Translations under genes and position numbers: made by a program
In this document: one piece after another, positions 33,021 to 44,837 of the stretch
How the letters are laid out: every line of letters begins with the position of its first letter
Numbering within the stretch: position 1 is the first letter of the stretch
Notes under the pieces: model-generated
Seen by the model: the letters and a program-made list of their open reading frames with translations, nothing else
What the model was told of the DNA's origin: nothing
Database searches by the model: none
From: Diphasiastrum complanatum
Lineage: Eukaryota; Streptophyta; Lycopodiopsida; Lycopodiales; Lycopodiaceae
NCBI GenBank assembly: GCA_029204225.1
Contig: CM055105.1
Span: 10,618,551 to 10,682,550, forward strand
DNA length: 64,000 nucleotides
Direction of reading: 5' to 3'

Positions 33021-34547
33021 ATGGCCTCTTCCTCAGGATCCTCACGAGATTCAGGCTTGAGTTCATTTCTTAGTGAATTTGGGAGTACTGAAAATTCGGA
33101 CTACTTCCACAGCCTATTCAGGCCATTAGGCCATATCTACATATTTTCAGGACTGCACAACCGAATTTTGATGTTTTTAATCAACATTATGTTAGATTCA
33201 AAAATATACTTAGTAAGTCTGTTTTCACCATAGGTTCACTCCAGTACATGCATTATACTGATCTGGTTCACTTCTTCCCAGCTTTCAGACATAGACTGGA
33301 TAGAATGTTCACCAAATTGTTTGATCTTTTCAAAAGCAATTCACCGTGTCCTTATTGCAACAAGAAATGTCGATTGGTTGAATATCAGAGTGGTTTCGTA
33401 CTTTTTCTGTTAGTTCAGATTCCAGATGATGACGAAATTTCTGTTGCTGACCCTCCCTTTTCATCATCCTCCGTTCAGTCAGCTATTAAGGACATCAGTC
33501 ACTTTCTTATCGACACTCTTGATAAGGAAAGTGACTTTATAAATATAAAGATTGATTCTCTACGTGATTCTTTTATTGGCCAAAATACATATGCTGATGA
33601 ATCCAACCCTACAGAGGATTCTAAATGTCTATTCAATTTGCCTGTATATTATATTAATGATGATGTATATTTTACTACTGCTGATTTATGTAAAATTTTT
33701 GACTATCGTGAACACGAGGTTCTATGTTTATTATCCGGCACAATTTCCGAATTCTCTGACTTTGTAGATTTTGAAACAGATGATCTTGTTGCTGGTATTG
33801 ATTTTCATGATGAGGAGGGAATTATGACTAGTGAAGAATGCTTGACTAAGACTTTATCAAATATAGTTGAGGATGGGCGAGGCATACCATCCAATGAAGA
33901 ATTCACGACATTTCAATCCCAGATGGGCTTCCCTCGTCCATCATTATTTCATTTCACGGATGATTCCAGTTCAATACGTGGTCAATATATTGATCATCCT
34001 GATCTGGTTGCTGCTGATGATGAAGAATGTGTAAGTGTTTAAACTTCCTTGCATTACGATATTTCTAATCACTGAATGTGTTTTTTTGCCAACAAATTTT
34101 CTATTGCAGGATGCTCTCATAATAGATGATTTTGCTGCGAGACGAGGTGATTTCAGACAACACGCATCGTCTTTCCAGAGGGATAGTGGACTTGGCCACT
34201 ATCTTAGGCATTTCCTGAAGAATGAGATCTGTATTGCTCATTACAAGCTGAGCCCAATCGGGGAGACTCTTATAATGGCAGTTAAAGCTTTATCATTTTA
34301 CCTAGGAGGACATAAATTTGTAAAGACAAATAAGATCATTTTTGTCAAAAGATCTTATGTTTTGAACATTTTAGGCTTTACTGATGGGAATGTTCCGTTA
34401 AGGAGCTCCCATTATTCATTGTATCTTACTTATATTGAGCTTAGTGGAAATAAGGATAATGCACATCTATTAGATGCATACGCTAGTAGAGAATTTCTTC
34501 ATGACAATACTGCCATAGAATCTGACACAATATCTGATGATGAATAG
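33021..34547 (+). CDS. two-exon gene of unknown family (frameshifted)
   Basis: Exon 1 is 33021-34030, the intron 34031-34109 (GTAAGT...TTGCAG) and exon 2 34110-34547; the join keeps phase (EEC/DALIIDD). The start MASSSGSSRDSGLSSFLSEF and the rest of exon 1 are in different frames, so one small indel lies between about 33089 and 33230; the resumed frame reads FRTAQPNFDVFNQHYVRFKN. Later parts: FFPAFRHRLDRMFTKLFDLF, a CPYCNKKC cluster (about 33345), a long acidic middle, and exon 2 with SGLGHYLRHFLKNEICIAHY, ALSFYLGGHKFVK and GFTDGNVPLRSSHYSLYLTY, ending in acidic ESDTISDDE. About 480 residues. I do not recognise the family; no DDE transposase or RT motif is seen. It is divergent from the Ulp1/CENH3 remnants, which could mean one mobile unit. 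Apart from the single indel it looks well kept. Confidence 0.5.
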
Positions 34548-35035
34548 TTGACACTTTGTATTTTGGTATAATACAATCAATACATTTACATTGAGTATTT
34601 CTCCTTTCTTGTTCAATGAATTCACAAAGCAATTCTGAACATGTCATGATTTGATGATAATGATAATCTTGTACTCAACAATCATCTAATTTTCTCTTCC
34701 TGTATGAGCTTGCATGCTTTTCTAAGCTTGTTGTATTGTGGGGACTTTGTTATATGTCAAATTTGAACTCTGTGGTAGAACCACTGAAACAATTGACAAA
34801 TGTAGTTTCGTTTTTCATTGGTTCCTCCATGTTGTGTATTTCGATGAAATGTTGCTCGTGCTTGCCAGTGTGACTTCTCCATCCCTTGTGATGACCATAC
34901 ACTCAAGCTCCCATATGTATTTGCAAAAAATGCTGTATGATCTCTTAGTATGTGCTGCATATGTCAAAATCATAATGTTAGTCTTATGTTTGGATCTAAA
35001 TATATATGAAAATTTGAAAGCATTTTGAGAATTTA
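34548..35035. other. 3' flank, nothing recognised
   Basis: AT-rich sequence after the stop of the unknown gene. No coding motif, no inverted repeat matching the other side of the gene pair. Confidence 0.4.
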
Positions 35036-35039
35036 ATAC

Positions 35040-35480
35040 TAATTATGTAATGAGTGATGTGATCATCTCCCCATGCTTTTGATACTGCATTAACAAACTC
35101 GACACAAGTCCTTTGGACAGCTATCTTATCAATATCAGAGTATTTTTCTTTTCTTAAAATAGCAATCATACTATCAAGCTTTTTTCATACATCAACTTTT
35201 AGTACTCTGGTTTTGCCGTCTTTCTCGAAGTCCTGAGTAGCAGCAATAATATCTGTCCAGACTGAGTGTTGAATATTAGAAGCCCTACCAGTATGATTTG
35301 ATAGGAAATGACGTGCTTTTGCTCCTCCTATTCTTGGCTTAGTTGGCATGTTCCCATTCTTTCTGTAATGATTCATTATTTTTTTTAAGTTGTTCATTTT
35401 TTTCTAATGTCTTTTGGAGATGACAATCTCTATTCTGACAATAAGAGGATATTCGAATTAACTCACCTTCTAAAAAGTGA
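35040..35480 (-). pseudogene. hypothetical coding remnant
   Basis: Minus strand stays in one frame from about 35480 to 35045 except for a TGA at 35182: first a coiled-coil-like part (NRDCHLQKTLEKNEQLKKIM), then HSVWTDIIAATQDFEKDGKT and, after the stop, KKLDSMIAILRKEKYSDIDK and VEFVNAVSKAWGDDHITHY. No family recognised. It faces the unknown gene at 33-34.5 kb and may be an exon of the same unit or of a neighbouring dead gene. Confidence 0.3.
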
Positions 35481-37920
35481 ACTTTAGGACAGGCCGACTG
35501 GTTTTGTTAGCAGCTTGTATTGATTTGTTGTTTTGGTTCTGTCATGCTTCGAAGTACGATCACAAGGTTTTTCTCATCCCAAGATACAAACTGCATACAT
35601 CATTGTGGCAAGCAATCAGGATTACTAGGTGAGCTGTAGCCTGTTGACAAGTATATTGTATCGTGGCTACATGTCATGAGTTTGACAATGCCCAAGGCGC
35701 CCAACCATTTTGAATCAACTACTTGAACCCAATGCTATGTTGATTGAGACAATAGTGACAATTAAGTGAAAATGTTATCAATGTTATGTTGATTGAGACA
35801 ATAGTGACAATTATTTGGACAGTCTTATACTCAAGTCTCCATTCTATTATACGTCTTCCGAAGTACTTAATATATAAGATTTTAGCAGTTGTCAGCATCA
35901 AGAATTTTCCTAGACATCTTAGGTAGGCATAGATCAAGTTCTGGACTTACTGAGGCGATTTTTCTCTGTGTTTTGACAATATGAAGTCGGGGATCCAGTG
36001 TTACTATGGGTGAACAAGGTTGAACCTTGTTATAATCCGCAGGAAACGTATAATTACTACAGTTTACCATTTTGCCAACCCGGAAATGCAAATCCAATTC
36101 ATAAGTGAGGTGGACTGGGGGAAGTCTTAGAGGGAAATCAAGTTATTGACAGCCAAATAGAAATCAAGTTCAAAAGTAATTATTCTTGACCTAGTCTTGT
36201 AGGAACAGGGAACGTGTTGTAGCTCTGAATTGATATAATTGGAGGTTTTGAGTTCATTTTCTTCGGTTTATGCCAGTTTATGAAGTAGGCCTTTGTTTCA
36301 ACCCCAACGGCGATCATCGTCATGGCAACCTCTTCTTCTTGTTCGTCTCTGCCAAGCGTTCTTCTCCTCCTCATCGATTCGTACTCCTTTTTTGCCCTCC
36401 TTGCCTCATCATTAGACCCACAAATGAATACGCCCTCTCATCTCCTTCTACTTCGCTCACTTGTACTACTGCTGCCCGTGAACCCTTTTTTGAAGCTTGT
36501 GCTGCTCTACGTTTCGAAAGTACCCATCATGTGAAGAGGGCGAGACAATTGAGTCATCGCTTACTGGTGCTGTTTATTCCTTAGGGTTTGGACGGATTTG
36601 CTTTCGTTTTCCTAATTGCAAATCCTGAACAGATTTGGAAAAGCTCTCTCCAATTTGCACTTGATTCTGGTGGAATAATAGTGTGAGCTAAGGATCTTAT
36701 GCCTTGGATTTGTCGATCATAACCACCGTGCCTTCATGATTTCAGTATCCCATTGGTTTTGGGCAGTGGCTTTTCTCCAGATCAACGATTAATATTAGTT
36801 CATTATCTATTTGCATCCTATTGTCATTTCTCAGAGCATTTGCGAAGAGTAAGAATTTCTGGGCTTGAAGTGCGATTGCTGCATTGAAGAGTAGTTTTTG
36901 CTAGCTATGTCTCACATTGGCAAGCAAAAACATGAAGGAGAAAAGGGCAAAAGTCGGGGAACACAGTGCCAGAGAAAGGAGGACGAAGGCGAGACGCGGG
37001 TGCTGGTACCTCTGTAGGTGGAGGAAAGGGCAAGAAAAGAAGAGACAATATTCAATGGAAAGAAAAGGAGAGATAGAACGACCATGGCCTGTTTGTGGAC
37101 GGTGGTGATCTAGGGGAATGGCGACCATCTAACAGCCAATTTCGGGACAAATTCTTATGATATTCTTTCTCTTTCTTTTTTTTTGAGATGTTCTTTTGAC
37201 GTCTTTTTTTGCAATTTCTTTCTAGATGTATCCTCCCCGTTATATGCTGCAAATTCTAATTTTCTTTTAAAGTCCTGACTCTTAGCTAGATGGAAATGAT
37301 ATAGTGTTCATAGTTTCTCTGATGTTCATAGTTCACATGTAGGTGTTGTTTGCTCGCTCAGCATATCAATCTACATGTAAGCGTTTTCACTGTTTGTGAA
37401 AGAGACATGAATTTAAGTGCTTACTTGGCTTGCATTATAGTTTTGATTCTGAATTAACATCAGAGTTTGCGATAACTTTACTTCTAACTAACATGTACTT
37501 GGTTAGGGAGTGTCTTTGGCAAGGAGATTGAAAGAGTTTAAAGGTTACAGGTTTGAGCTATTTTTAGCCTTCTCCTTGCAAAGGCAAGGCTATGTGTCCA
37601 AGGTAAAGTTGTGAGGAAAATCAAAGTTAGTTGAAGCCACTATGTGAAGCCAAACGGTTCTCATCTACATGAAAGAAAACCAATTGGTTTGTTGGTTAGC
37701 ATGGACCTGTGTATCAACATAAACACATAGGAAATTGTGTCAATAACACTCCCCAACTATAAAACATTGCCCTTAGAAGAAAAAGTATACATTAAAATTT
37801 TAACTATCAAGCTATCGTTAGATGCTTTGTGCAGTTAGTCTCACTGTTTTTTCTATTTCCAATGGTTATACATCTTGAGCTCGGGCCTGTGGGAGGGGAG
37901 GGCACAGTCAATAACACTCC
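35481..37920. other. unassigned region with weak coding potential
   Basis: A 34-bp direct repeat (AATGCTATGTTGATTGAGAC...) lies at 35731-35764 and 35780-35813, unit 49 bp. A pyrimidine-rich stretch at 36310-36560 has overlapping short frames (Leu/Ser-rich) that could be a first exon or 5' UTR, but no domain. Nothing else supported. Confidence 0.35.
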
Positions 37921-37992
37921 CCGCTATCTATATATATTAAGATTATAGTTTTCGCACCGCTATCTATATATATTAAGATTATAGTTTTCGCA
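37921..37992. repeat. exact tandem duplication, 36 bp x 2
   Basis: The 36-bp unit CCGCTATCTATATATATTAA...TTTTCGCA occurs twice in direct succession without a mismatch. Confidence 0.98.
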
Positions 37993-38046
37993 GACAGGGA
38001 GCGCTCATGCTGCCCGTGAACGCTTTTTTTTTTAAACGATGAATGA

Positions 38047-38047
<1 letters not shown>

Positions 38048-38093
<46 letters not shown>
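38048..38093. repeat. (GA)n microsatellite
   Basis: About 23 GA dinucleotides without interruption. Confidence 0.97.
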
Positions 38094-38096
<3 letters not shown>

Positions 38097-39730
38097 TTTT
38101 CCCCCTCCTCTCTAGCTACCCAAGCGGGCAAACTTACTGCTAGTGAGAGAGAGTTACTGTAAGGATGGCCGAAGGAAAGGTAGAAGTAGTAGCAGTAGGA
38201 GAAGCAAGCTCTGGTTGAAGATTTCAAGTCTTTGATGCAGCGACCGTGCCATGTCTGGCTATTTCTGGATCTGGTAGCGATTTCGTCTTCATTCATATTT
38301 GGCATTCAGGTGAATTTTGAGAGCTGCTCTTATTCTTAAGAGTAAGATTATCAACAAATGTGAAAGTTTCACCTAAATGTGAGGGTACAATTGCCATAAA
38401 CGTGAAGTTTTTTTTGGCTATAGTTGAGGGTAATACGAACAGAAACACGAAGCTGCTGCGCTTTTGCAGTTAAATAGTTGTATTGCATATTTGGCATTCT
38501 TGCGGAAGGTTCTGTCATGTTTGAGAGCAAATTTATCAGAAAAATGAAGTTTGTTTGCTTTCGTCTTCAACGACCATGCTAGGGCAATGATTTGTTTTGC
38601 ATGAGACGAAGAGTAGGAAGAACTACTGCATCTGGACATGGAGCTTGGACTCTCCTCACCTAAGACTTGAGTGCTTCCGATTTGTTTGTCTTGGCGAAGA
38701 TTATGTGATTGGTCTTGTGCCTCACACGACTAACATTGATGGAAAATTGCAAGGCATAACCTGGATTTATTTTGAAAACATTGTGTAAATTTGTGAGATT
38801 ATGCCTCAATCGGCTATGGAAGATCGTGTTTCTGAGGGCCACAAAAGAAGTGCCTATCGAAGATTTTGGGAACATATGTCAATAAGCCTTCTTGCTCCTT
38901 TATCTATTCTTTTGGAGTCGCTTTCAGGTCTGATATGTGGTAGATCTCACTACTCTAAGCTGGATTATGGGGTTTCTTCCGTGAATGGTGAGCATGTAGG
39001 GGATAGTGCAGCAGAGGTTGCAATCAGGAGCAGGAGCCGGTTAGAAGAAATGCAGGCTTTGCCTTTTCCCACGGCAGAAATGCACTTGAAGATTCATCTG
39101 CTGACCACCATCTTCACAGTCACATAGAACGATGGGGGGTGATACTTCGGCAAGTCCGTCAACAAGTCCACGTTCTATCAACATCGAGGGTTTTGGAGGC
39201 TCTGATGCAGGTGCTGTCAACAATAACAGAGAGGCAACAATAACAGAGAGGCAGTTGCACAAAGATATGACTTTTAACCTTTTTTCATATGGATTGAGCA
39301 ATTCTTGCCCTTTACAATATTGCTGCTAATTTTCATGATTTTTGGCTTTTCCACATACTATGGCATCTGGCTATGTAGCAGAAAAACGCTTCATTGCTTA
39401 TTTCAATAGTGAACCCGCTTCTTTTCAAAATTTATCATTGTCTAAAAAGTAGAACGAGGAGGGAGGAGGAAGGATCAATCGTAAGCTCGAGTGTGGAAGA
39501 GCAGCGATGGTAGACCGCACAGGCAAGCGCTTCATGTCTACCGCTGGCTAGTGGTTGCACGTAACACCAGCACCACAGAATCCCATCATGGGAGTGACGG
39601 AAGCGTTTTTGGTTGACACTCACCCTTCCAAAGTTAATGTCAATGTGGTAAGCTGTCATCGCACATACAATGGCCCATTGCAAAGTTTTAATAAATTACT
39701 TGAATATTTTCTTTTTCTTCAATGTCCATT
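38094..39730 (+). other. possible remnant of an unidentified gene
   Basis: Plus frames such as 38597-38788 (CLGEDYVIGLVPHTTNIDGK), 38801-39127 (HKRSAYRRFWEHMSISLLAP, LEEMQALPFPTAEMH) and 39132-39329 have gene-like composition but no domain I can name. They may be exons of one decayed gene. No splice pattern could be confirmed. Confidence 0.25.
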
Positions 39731-39731
39731 G

Positions 39732-39820
39732 AAAATTGTTTCGATCGTGATAGTGGACTGGTTTGGGCGGAGAGTTTTGTTTTTGGAAACCTCACTGCAG
39801 ATGATGATTCCACAAGTGAA
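39732..39820 (+). pseudogene. possible sugar transporter (STP-type) exon fragment
   Basis: Plus strand reads VSIVIVDWFGRRVLFLETSL then QMMIPQV. This resembles the conserved loop of plant hexose/H+ symporters (major facilitator family), where D.(F/L)GRR..FLE.G.QM is usual and the loop lies between membrane helices. Only about 29 residues match and nothing before or after fits, so it would be a lone broken exon. The match is from memory. Confidence 0.4.
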
Positions 39821-39890
39821 TCAAAAATACCTAATTTTGGATGTCGTTGCTGGGATTTTCGTTAATTTGTATCATAGACTTAATGAACTG

Positions 39891-39976
39891 TTATCGGTTC
39901 ACCACGGTTCTGAGCACCATACAGTGAACCGTACGATTCTTAAATTTTTTTGCCCAGAACCGTGCTGAACCGTTAG
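39891..39976. repeat. imperfect 22-bp inverted repeat
   Basis: Arms TTATCGGTTCACCACGGTTC.. (39891-39912) and ..GAACCGTGCTGAACCGTTAG (39955-39976) pair with few mismatches around a 42-base spacer that holds another GAACCGT. Might be a short foldback element. Confidence 0.65.
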
Positions 39977-40187
39977 CACCTGCCCTGCTCGAAGCTAACA
40001 GACGTCTTCAACAATTTTAATGACAACAAACAGGCTAAATTTTAATGAGTAGTTTTTATAGATTCTAATAAAAGGGGCCATTTTGCGACCATTTTGACCG
40101 CAAAGGACCACATTTCATCGCATCTTGACCGCATTTCTCTCTGCAAAGGACCACATTTCATCACAAAGGATCACATTTTGACGACAT

Positions 40188-40198
40188 ACACACGCACG

Positions 40199-40240
<42 letters not shown>
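40188..40240. repeat. AC-rich microsatellite with CG core
   Basis: ACACACGCACGCGCGCGCGC then (AC) about 14 times; further CACAC words to about 40268. Confidence 0.9.
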
Positions 40241-40644
40241 CACACATAAAAGCACACACTCGCACACATGTCAAGGTGTCGAAGCTTCATGTCGATGCAT
40301 GTTGAAACCATCCAAAACACCACCACCCCAATGATTGGTCGACAAAATTTTGGCCGCATCTAATTATGTCCGCCTTCAATCATCAATCTCCCGCTCTGAG
40401 CATCATCCACACGTCTCGACCACAAGCTACCACCTAGATTGTCGGTCGTCCATTGCCCATCATCGACAGGCACACTTTGCTAGTGCATATACAAAAGAAT
40501 GACATGGAGCCATTTTGTTGTCAGGAAGAAGATCGTGGTTGTTGTCATTATCAAGTTAGTTGCACAGTTTAGAAAGTGAGTGTGAGAAGGCTTTGACTAT
40601 ACGAAAGTTGAGCGAGTTGTTGTCATGGCCAATTGAGGTTGGGT

Positions 40645-40773
40645 AGTCGACATGTCGGACAGGTCAGATAAGTCGATATGTTGGACAAATCAGGTAAGTC
40701 GATAAGTCGGCCAAGTCGATATGTCAGCCAAGTCGGACTCCGTGATATGTCGGCCTATTCTGATAAGTCGGGC
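40645..40773. repeat. minisatellite of AAGTCGATATGTCGGAC type
   Basis: About seven diverged copies of a 17-20 bp unit built from AAGTCG, ATATGT and CGGAC/CGGCC. Confidence 0.75.
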
Positions 40774-41867
40774 GCCATTCTCTTGCATGTCTTCAGTAAT
40801 AGAGCTATTGTGCGACAATGCATGTAAATTTGTAGTGTTATGAATGAAATCAGATTAACATGGGATTTAGGAGAGTAGAGGAGATAAATCCAACAAGATG
40901 ACACAACAAAAGTTTATTTTATAACAAAGAAAACTGTACATATAGTGTATTCACAAACTGCATGAAAGACAGGTGTCCTAAAATTGACCTACCACCTCGG
41001 GTCCGATATGGCCAAATTCGACCGACAAACTCGGGACATGCCCCCGAATATAGCAAGTATTGTAGATAACACTATAAAGGCTAATTTTTCCTATGTGTGG
41101 CTACTCGGCTATTCCAAGTAGCTCAGTGCCTGACCAATATGTCCATAGCAGGTCATGTCCCGAACACAACTGAATACAACAAAAATTAATTAATTGTACA
41201 CTAATTACAGTATCTTCAAAATATCTCTGATTTCTAACACAGAGATACTAAGGGCAAAGTGTGATCAGCAGGATGTATGACCTTGCTCTCAAATATTTTG
41301 GCCACAACTTATTTACTCCTTAGGAGCAACAAGACCAAGGAGACAAAAATAAGATAGTTGAGATTTTTTATAATGAGTTTTCTCAATAAAATAGATTCTA
41401 TGTGGTATGGGAATTGACGAGTATGTGTATGCATATTTGTCATAAGTGCCAACCGTTACAAAGATATGTGAAAAATGACAAGAAAAGGCCGAGGTGGGCT
41501 TCAAAGAAAGATTGGACAAAGGTGGTACATGAGGCCAAGCATCTGAATCTCGATTGCTTCAAACAACGATGGGAAGCGACCAGATCAAGAATTAATCTCT
41601 TGGGCCAATCTTGTTGGATTTACTCCTATTCTCCTAAATCCCATTTTTAATCTGCCTCCATTCATGCTGCATATTTACTAAAGTTGTCACGCAGTTTGCG
41701 TATTTACACGCAAATTCGCACAGACGAAGAAAGGGCGAATGAATTGTGACACTGTGTTCTTACACAGTGTATGATGACAGACGAAAAGATGACATTATCT
41801 TATTGAATGCCAAAGGTGCCCAAAAAACGAAGGCACCCTGTAAATCTAATCCTAAGGCTACTCGTAA
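40774..41867. other. unassigned region
   Basis: No confident gene. A plus frame 41402-41650 (CHKCQPLQRYVKNDKKRPRW) has no recognised domain. At 41749-41770 the arms ACACTGTGT and ACACAGTGT pair around a TTCTT-type 4-nt loop. Confidence 0.35.
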
Positions 41868-44290
41868 GAAGTGACCCTAGTAGAATCTGAATGTGATCAG
41901 TGTAAAGTAATTGATAGGACATGCAAGATCCTAGCACTCGAAAAGAGGCATGAATACTTGTATAGATTAAGTCATTGCTTTTCTGCCTCTAGTCAGGCTC
42001 TCAGTACTTCAATTCAATTGAATAAAGATTTACTTTGGCATTATAGACTTGGTCATTTAGATTATGTTGATGTACAACGAATGTCTAGACAATCTATTGT
42101 TCTTGATCTCGACTATTCTCGCGAAACAATCGAGCTACCTGTCTGCCAAGACTGTCTAGTTGGTAAACAGACTAGGAAGCCATTGAAATCAAGCCATCAG
42201 CATGTTGCTAAAGGATTGCTAGAGGATTGTTAGATGTTGTACATTCAGATATTTGTGGCTCGATGAAAAATCCTTCGTTGAAGGATGCCAAGTATTTTAT
42301 AACCTTTATTGACGAATTCTCAAGAAGGACGATGGTGTATTTCATAAAGAAGAAATCAGAAGCCTTCAACTGCTTCAGAATCTTCAAGGAGCGTGCAGAA
42401 AAGGAGACTAGAAGGACGATCAAGGCCCTAAGGTCAGACAATGGTGGAGAATACGTCTCTGTCAAGTTTAAGGAGTACTACCAAAGCCAAGGCATTGAGT
42501 AGCAATTCATCACTCCTTCAAATCCTCAGTCTAATGGCTTAGCTGAGAGGAAGAACCGTACTCTGGTTGAATCTACTAAGTATATGCTATCGCATGCATC
42601 ATTGCCCAAGAGATTCTGGGCTGAAGCTGTCTCCACTGCAAGTTACGTCCAAAACAGATGTTCGACCAAAGCCCTCTCAGACAAGACACCCCACGAGGTG
42701 TGGACAGGCTCTAAGCCTTCTTTGAAGAACCTAAGAGTGTTTGGGTGCATGGCCTACGCGCAGATCTCAAAGGACACAAGGAAGAAATTGGACTTCCAAG
42801 GTCTCAAGACCATCCTGATCGGATTTGTCTGATAACACCTATAAGTTGTACGATCCTGATATCCAGCAAATCTTGTATAGCCGGGATACAGTCTTTATCG
42901 AGGATCAGTTCGTTGACCTCAAAGACAAGGAAATTGCTCAAGAAGAACCTTTATCACCTGCCATTGACACGACAGTCCGAGCTTCTGACTCAGGCATGTC
43001 TATCGTCGACCCACTTCGAGATAGCGAATCAGACGAAGATGTTGCTGCTACCCAGCAACAAGTCCTAGGAGCAGTTTATTAGTCGAATCCTCCTATAAGA
43101 TCAAGCCGAGTGCGCACACAGCCCACAAGGTATATTCCTGAGTCTGCCTATCTTTTGATGCAGGAACCGACGACAATCGAAGAGGCACTTAGCCAACCAG
43201 ACTCTGATCTCTAGAGAGAAGCTATGGATAGAGAGTACTTCTCTCTGATCAAGTGGTCATTAGTCGAAGCTCCTATTGGCTGCAATTTTATTGATTGCAA
43301 ATGGATCTTTAAGATCAAATACAATGCCAACGGAGCACTTGATCGAAGGAAGGCAAGTCTGGTAGCACGAGGATTCACCCAAATCCCAAATGTCGACTAC
43401 AGTGAGACTTTCAATCCAGTCGTCGAACATTCATCGATCCGAATACTCTTATCTTATGTTGCAGCTGCCGACCTCGAAGTACATCAACTTGATGTACAAA
43501 CAGCCTATCTGAATGGAGTTATACAAGAAGACATCTACATGATCCAGCCCAAAGGATATGTTCTGGAAGGCATGAAGAATCATGTTTGTAAACTCCACAA
43601 AGCACTATACGGCTTGAAACAGTCTGCCAGAGCTTGGTTTCAGAGGATCAACGCATTCCTCATTGAACAAGGATTTAAACCAAGCACTGCTGATTGCAAC
43701 GTTTATTCAAAGTCAATGCAGCAATCCTTCATTATCATCACCTTGTATGTTGATGATATATTGCTCTTCAGCAACAATACCAATATGGTCAAGGATGCAA
43801 AACAGATGTTATTCTCATAATTCGACATGACTGATCTAGGCGAAGCTCACTTCTGTCTTGGAATTCAAATCCACAGAGATAGAGCAAATTGACTAATTTA
43901 CATCACTCAACAAAGGTATCTTCACAATGTTTTTAACAGATACAATTTGATGAGTTGTAAATTAGCTCACTCACCAATGGATCAAGACCTGCATTTGTCA
44001 AAAGACCAATGTCCCCAGACCAAGCAAGAAGAGGAGCAGGTGAGAGAATATCCGTATCGATCGATACTTGGATCTCTCATGTACGCAATGGTTTGTACAA
44101 GACCAGACATCTCTTTTGATGTAAGCTCACTCAGCCAATTTATGGCTAATCTTGGCATTACCCATTGGAAGGCTCTTATTCGAGTCATGAGATATATTCG
44201 AACTACCATGGACCAGTGCATCTGCTATGGAGATATCAGCAATGACAATCTTCATCAGCTCAGTGGCTATTCTGATGCAAGCTATGGAGG
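41868..44290 (+). pseudogene. copia integrase-RT remnant, nearly full pol
   Basis: Plus strand in order: GAG-pre-integrase (LALEKRHEYLYRLSHCFS), integrase zinc region (CQDCLVGKQTRKP), core (TFIDEFSRRTMVYFIKKK, RSDNGGEYVSVKF, NPQSNGLAERKNRTL), distal motif (TPHEVWTGSKPSLKNLRVFG), linker, RT (WIFKIKYNANGALDRRKASL, YETF-like SETFNPVVEHSSIR, LYVDDILLFSNN, about 43745-43785) and RT end (EYPYRSILGSLMYAMVCTRP). RNase H stops after YSDASYGG at 44290. It keeps long open frames but has stops at about 42233, 42502, 42832, 43082 and 43820. Gag and protease are missing. Same family as 4798-5073 and 24.7-26.7 kb. Confidence 0.88.
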
Positions 44291-44837
44291 GAATGAATCA
44301 AATTTGATGTTCTATAGCTTGTTGGAGAGGTTTTGAAGAGTGGAATGTGTTGCTTGAGTTTCTAAATCAATTTGATTTGTTTTTAGAAGAGTTTTAGGCC
44401 ATCAAAGAGTTTGGGAGTGTACTCATCTCGTGGGATATGCCAAAGTGAGCACACATAAGTTTTTTTCACCAATTTTCAAGTAGAATTGGATAGAAGTAAG
44501 TTTTGTGAGGTCTTAGACTTTTCATTTCACACAAACTATTGCGTTTGAGTTGAAAGTAAGTTCCTAGAGAGTTTATCAATTCTTTGAAACTCGTAGGAGA
44601 GGTAGACTTCTTACTTGCATGTGCTTCATTTTTGTGATTGAAGCAAGATCTAAATTCAAGATAGATTGATTTTTTCTGTTGAGAGTTGATCTCACATGCT
44701 ATTGCTAGATTTCATAGGTTGGATCAACATTATAAGTGCTAGATCCTAAGTTGAGATAGCAAGCAACATTTTTGACTCCATCTTTGTTATTACTTGAATT
44801 TTTCATAGAGAAGATGTCTTCATCTGGATGACATTTC
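44291..44837. other. leader of the following copia, no LTR seen
   Basis: Non-coding. It does not resemble the 3' LTR at 48852-49466, so the 5' LTR of the next copy is missing or cut at the junction near 44290. Confidence 0.45.

Noticed and set aside
36270-36584. 104-residue plus frame as a new gene with signal peptide
   Set aside because: Two overlapping frames are equally open in a TC-rich stretch and neither shows a domain; kept only as a remark in the region entry.
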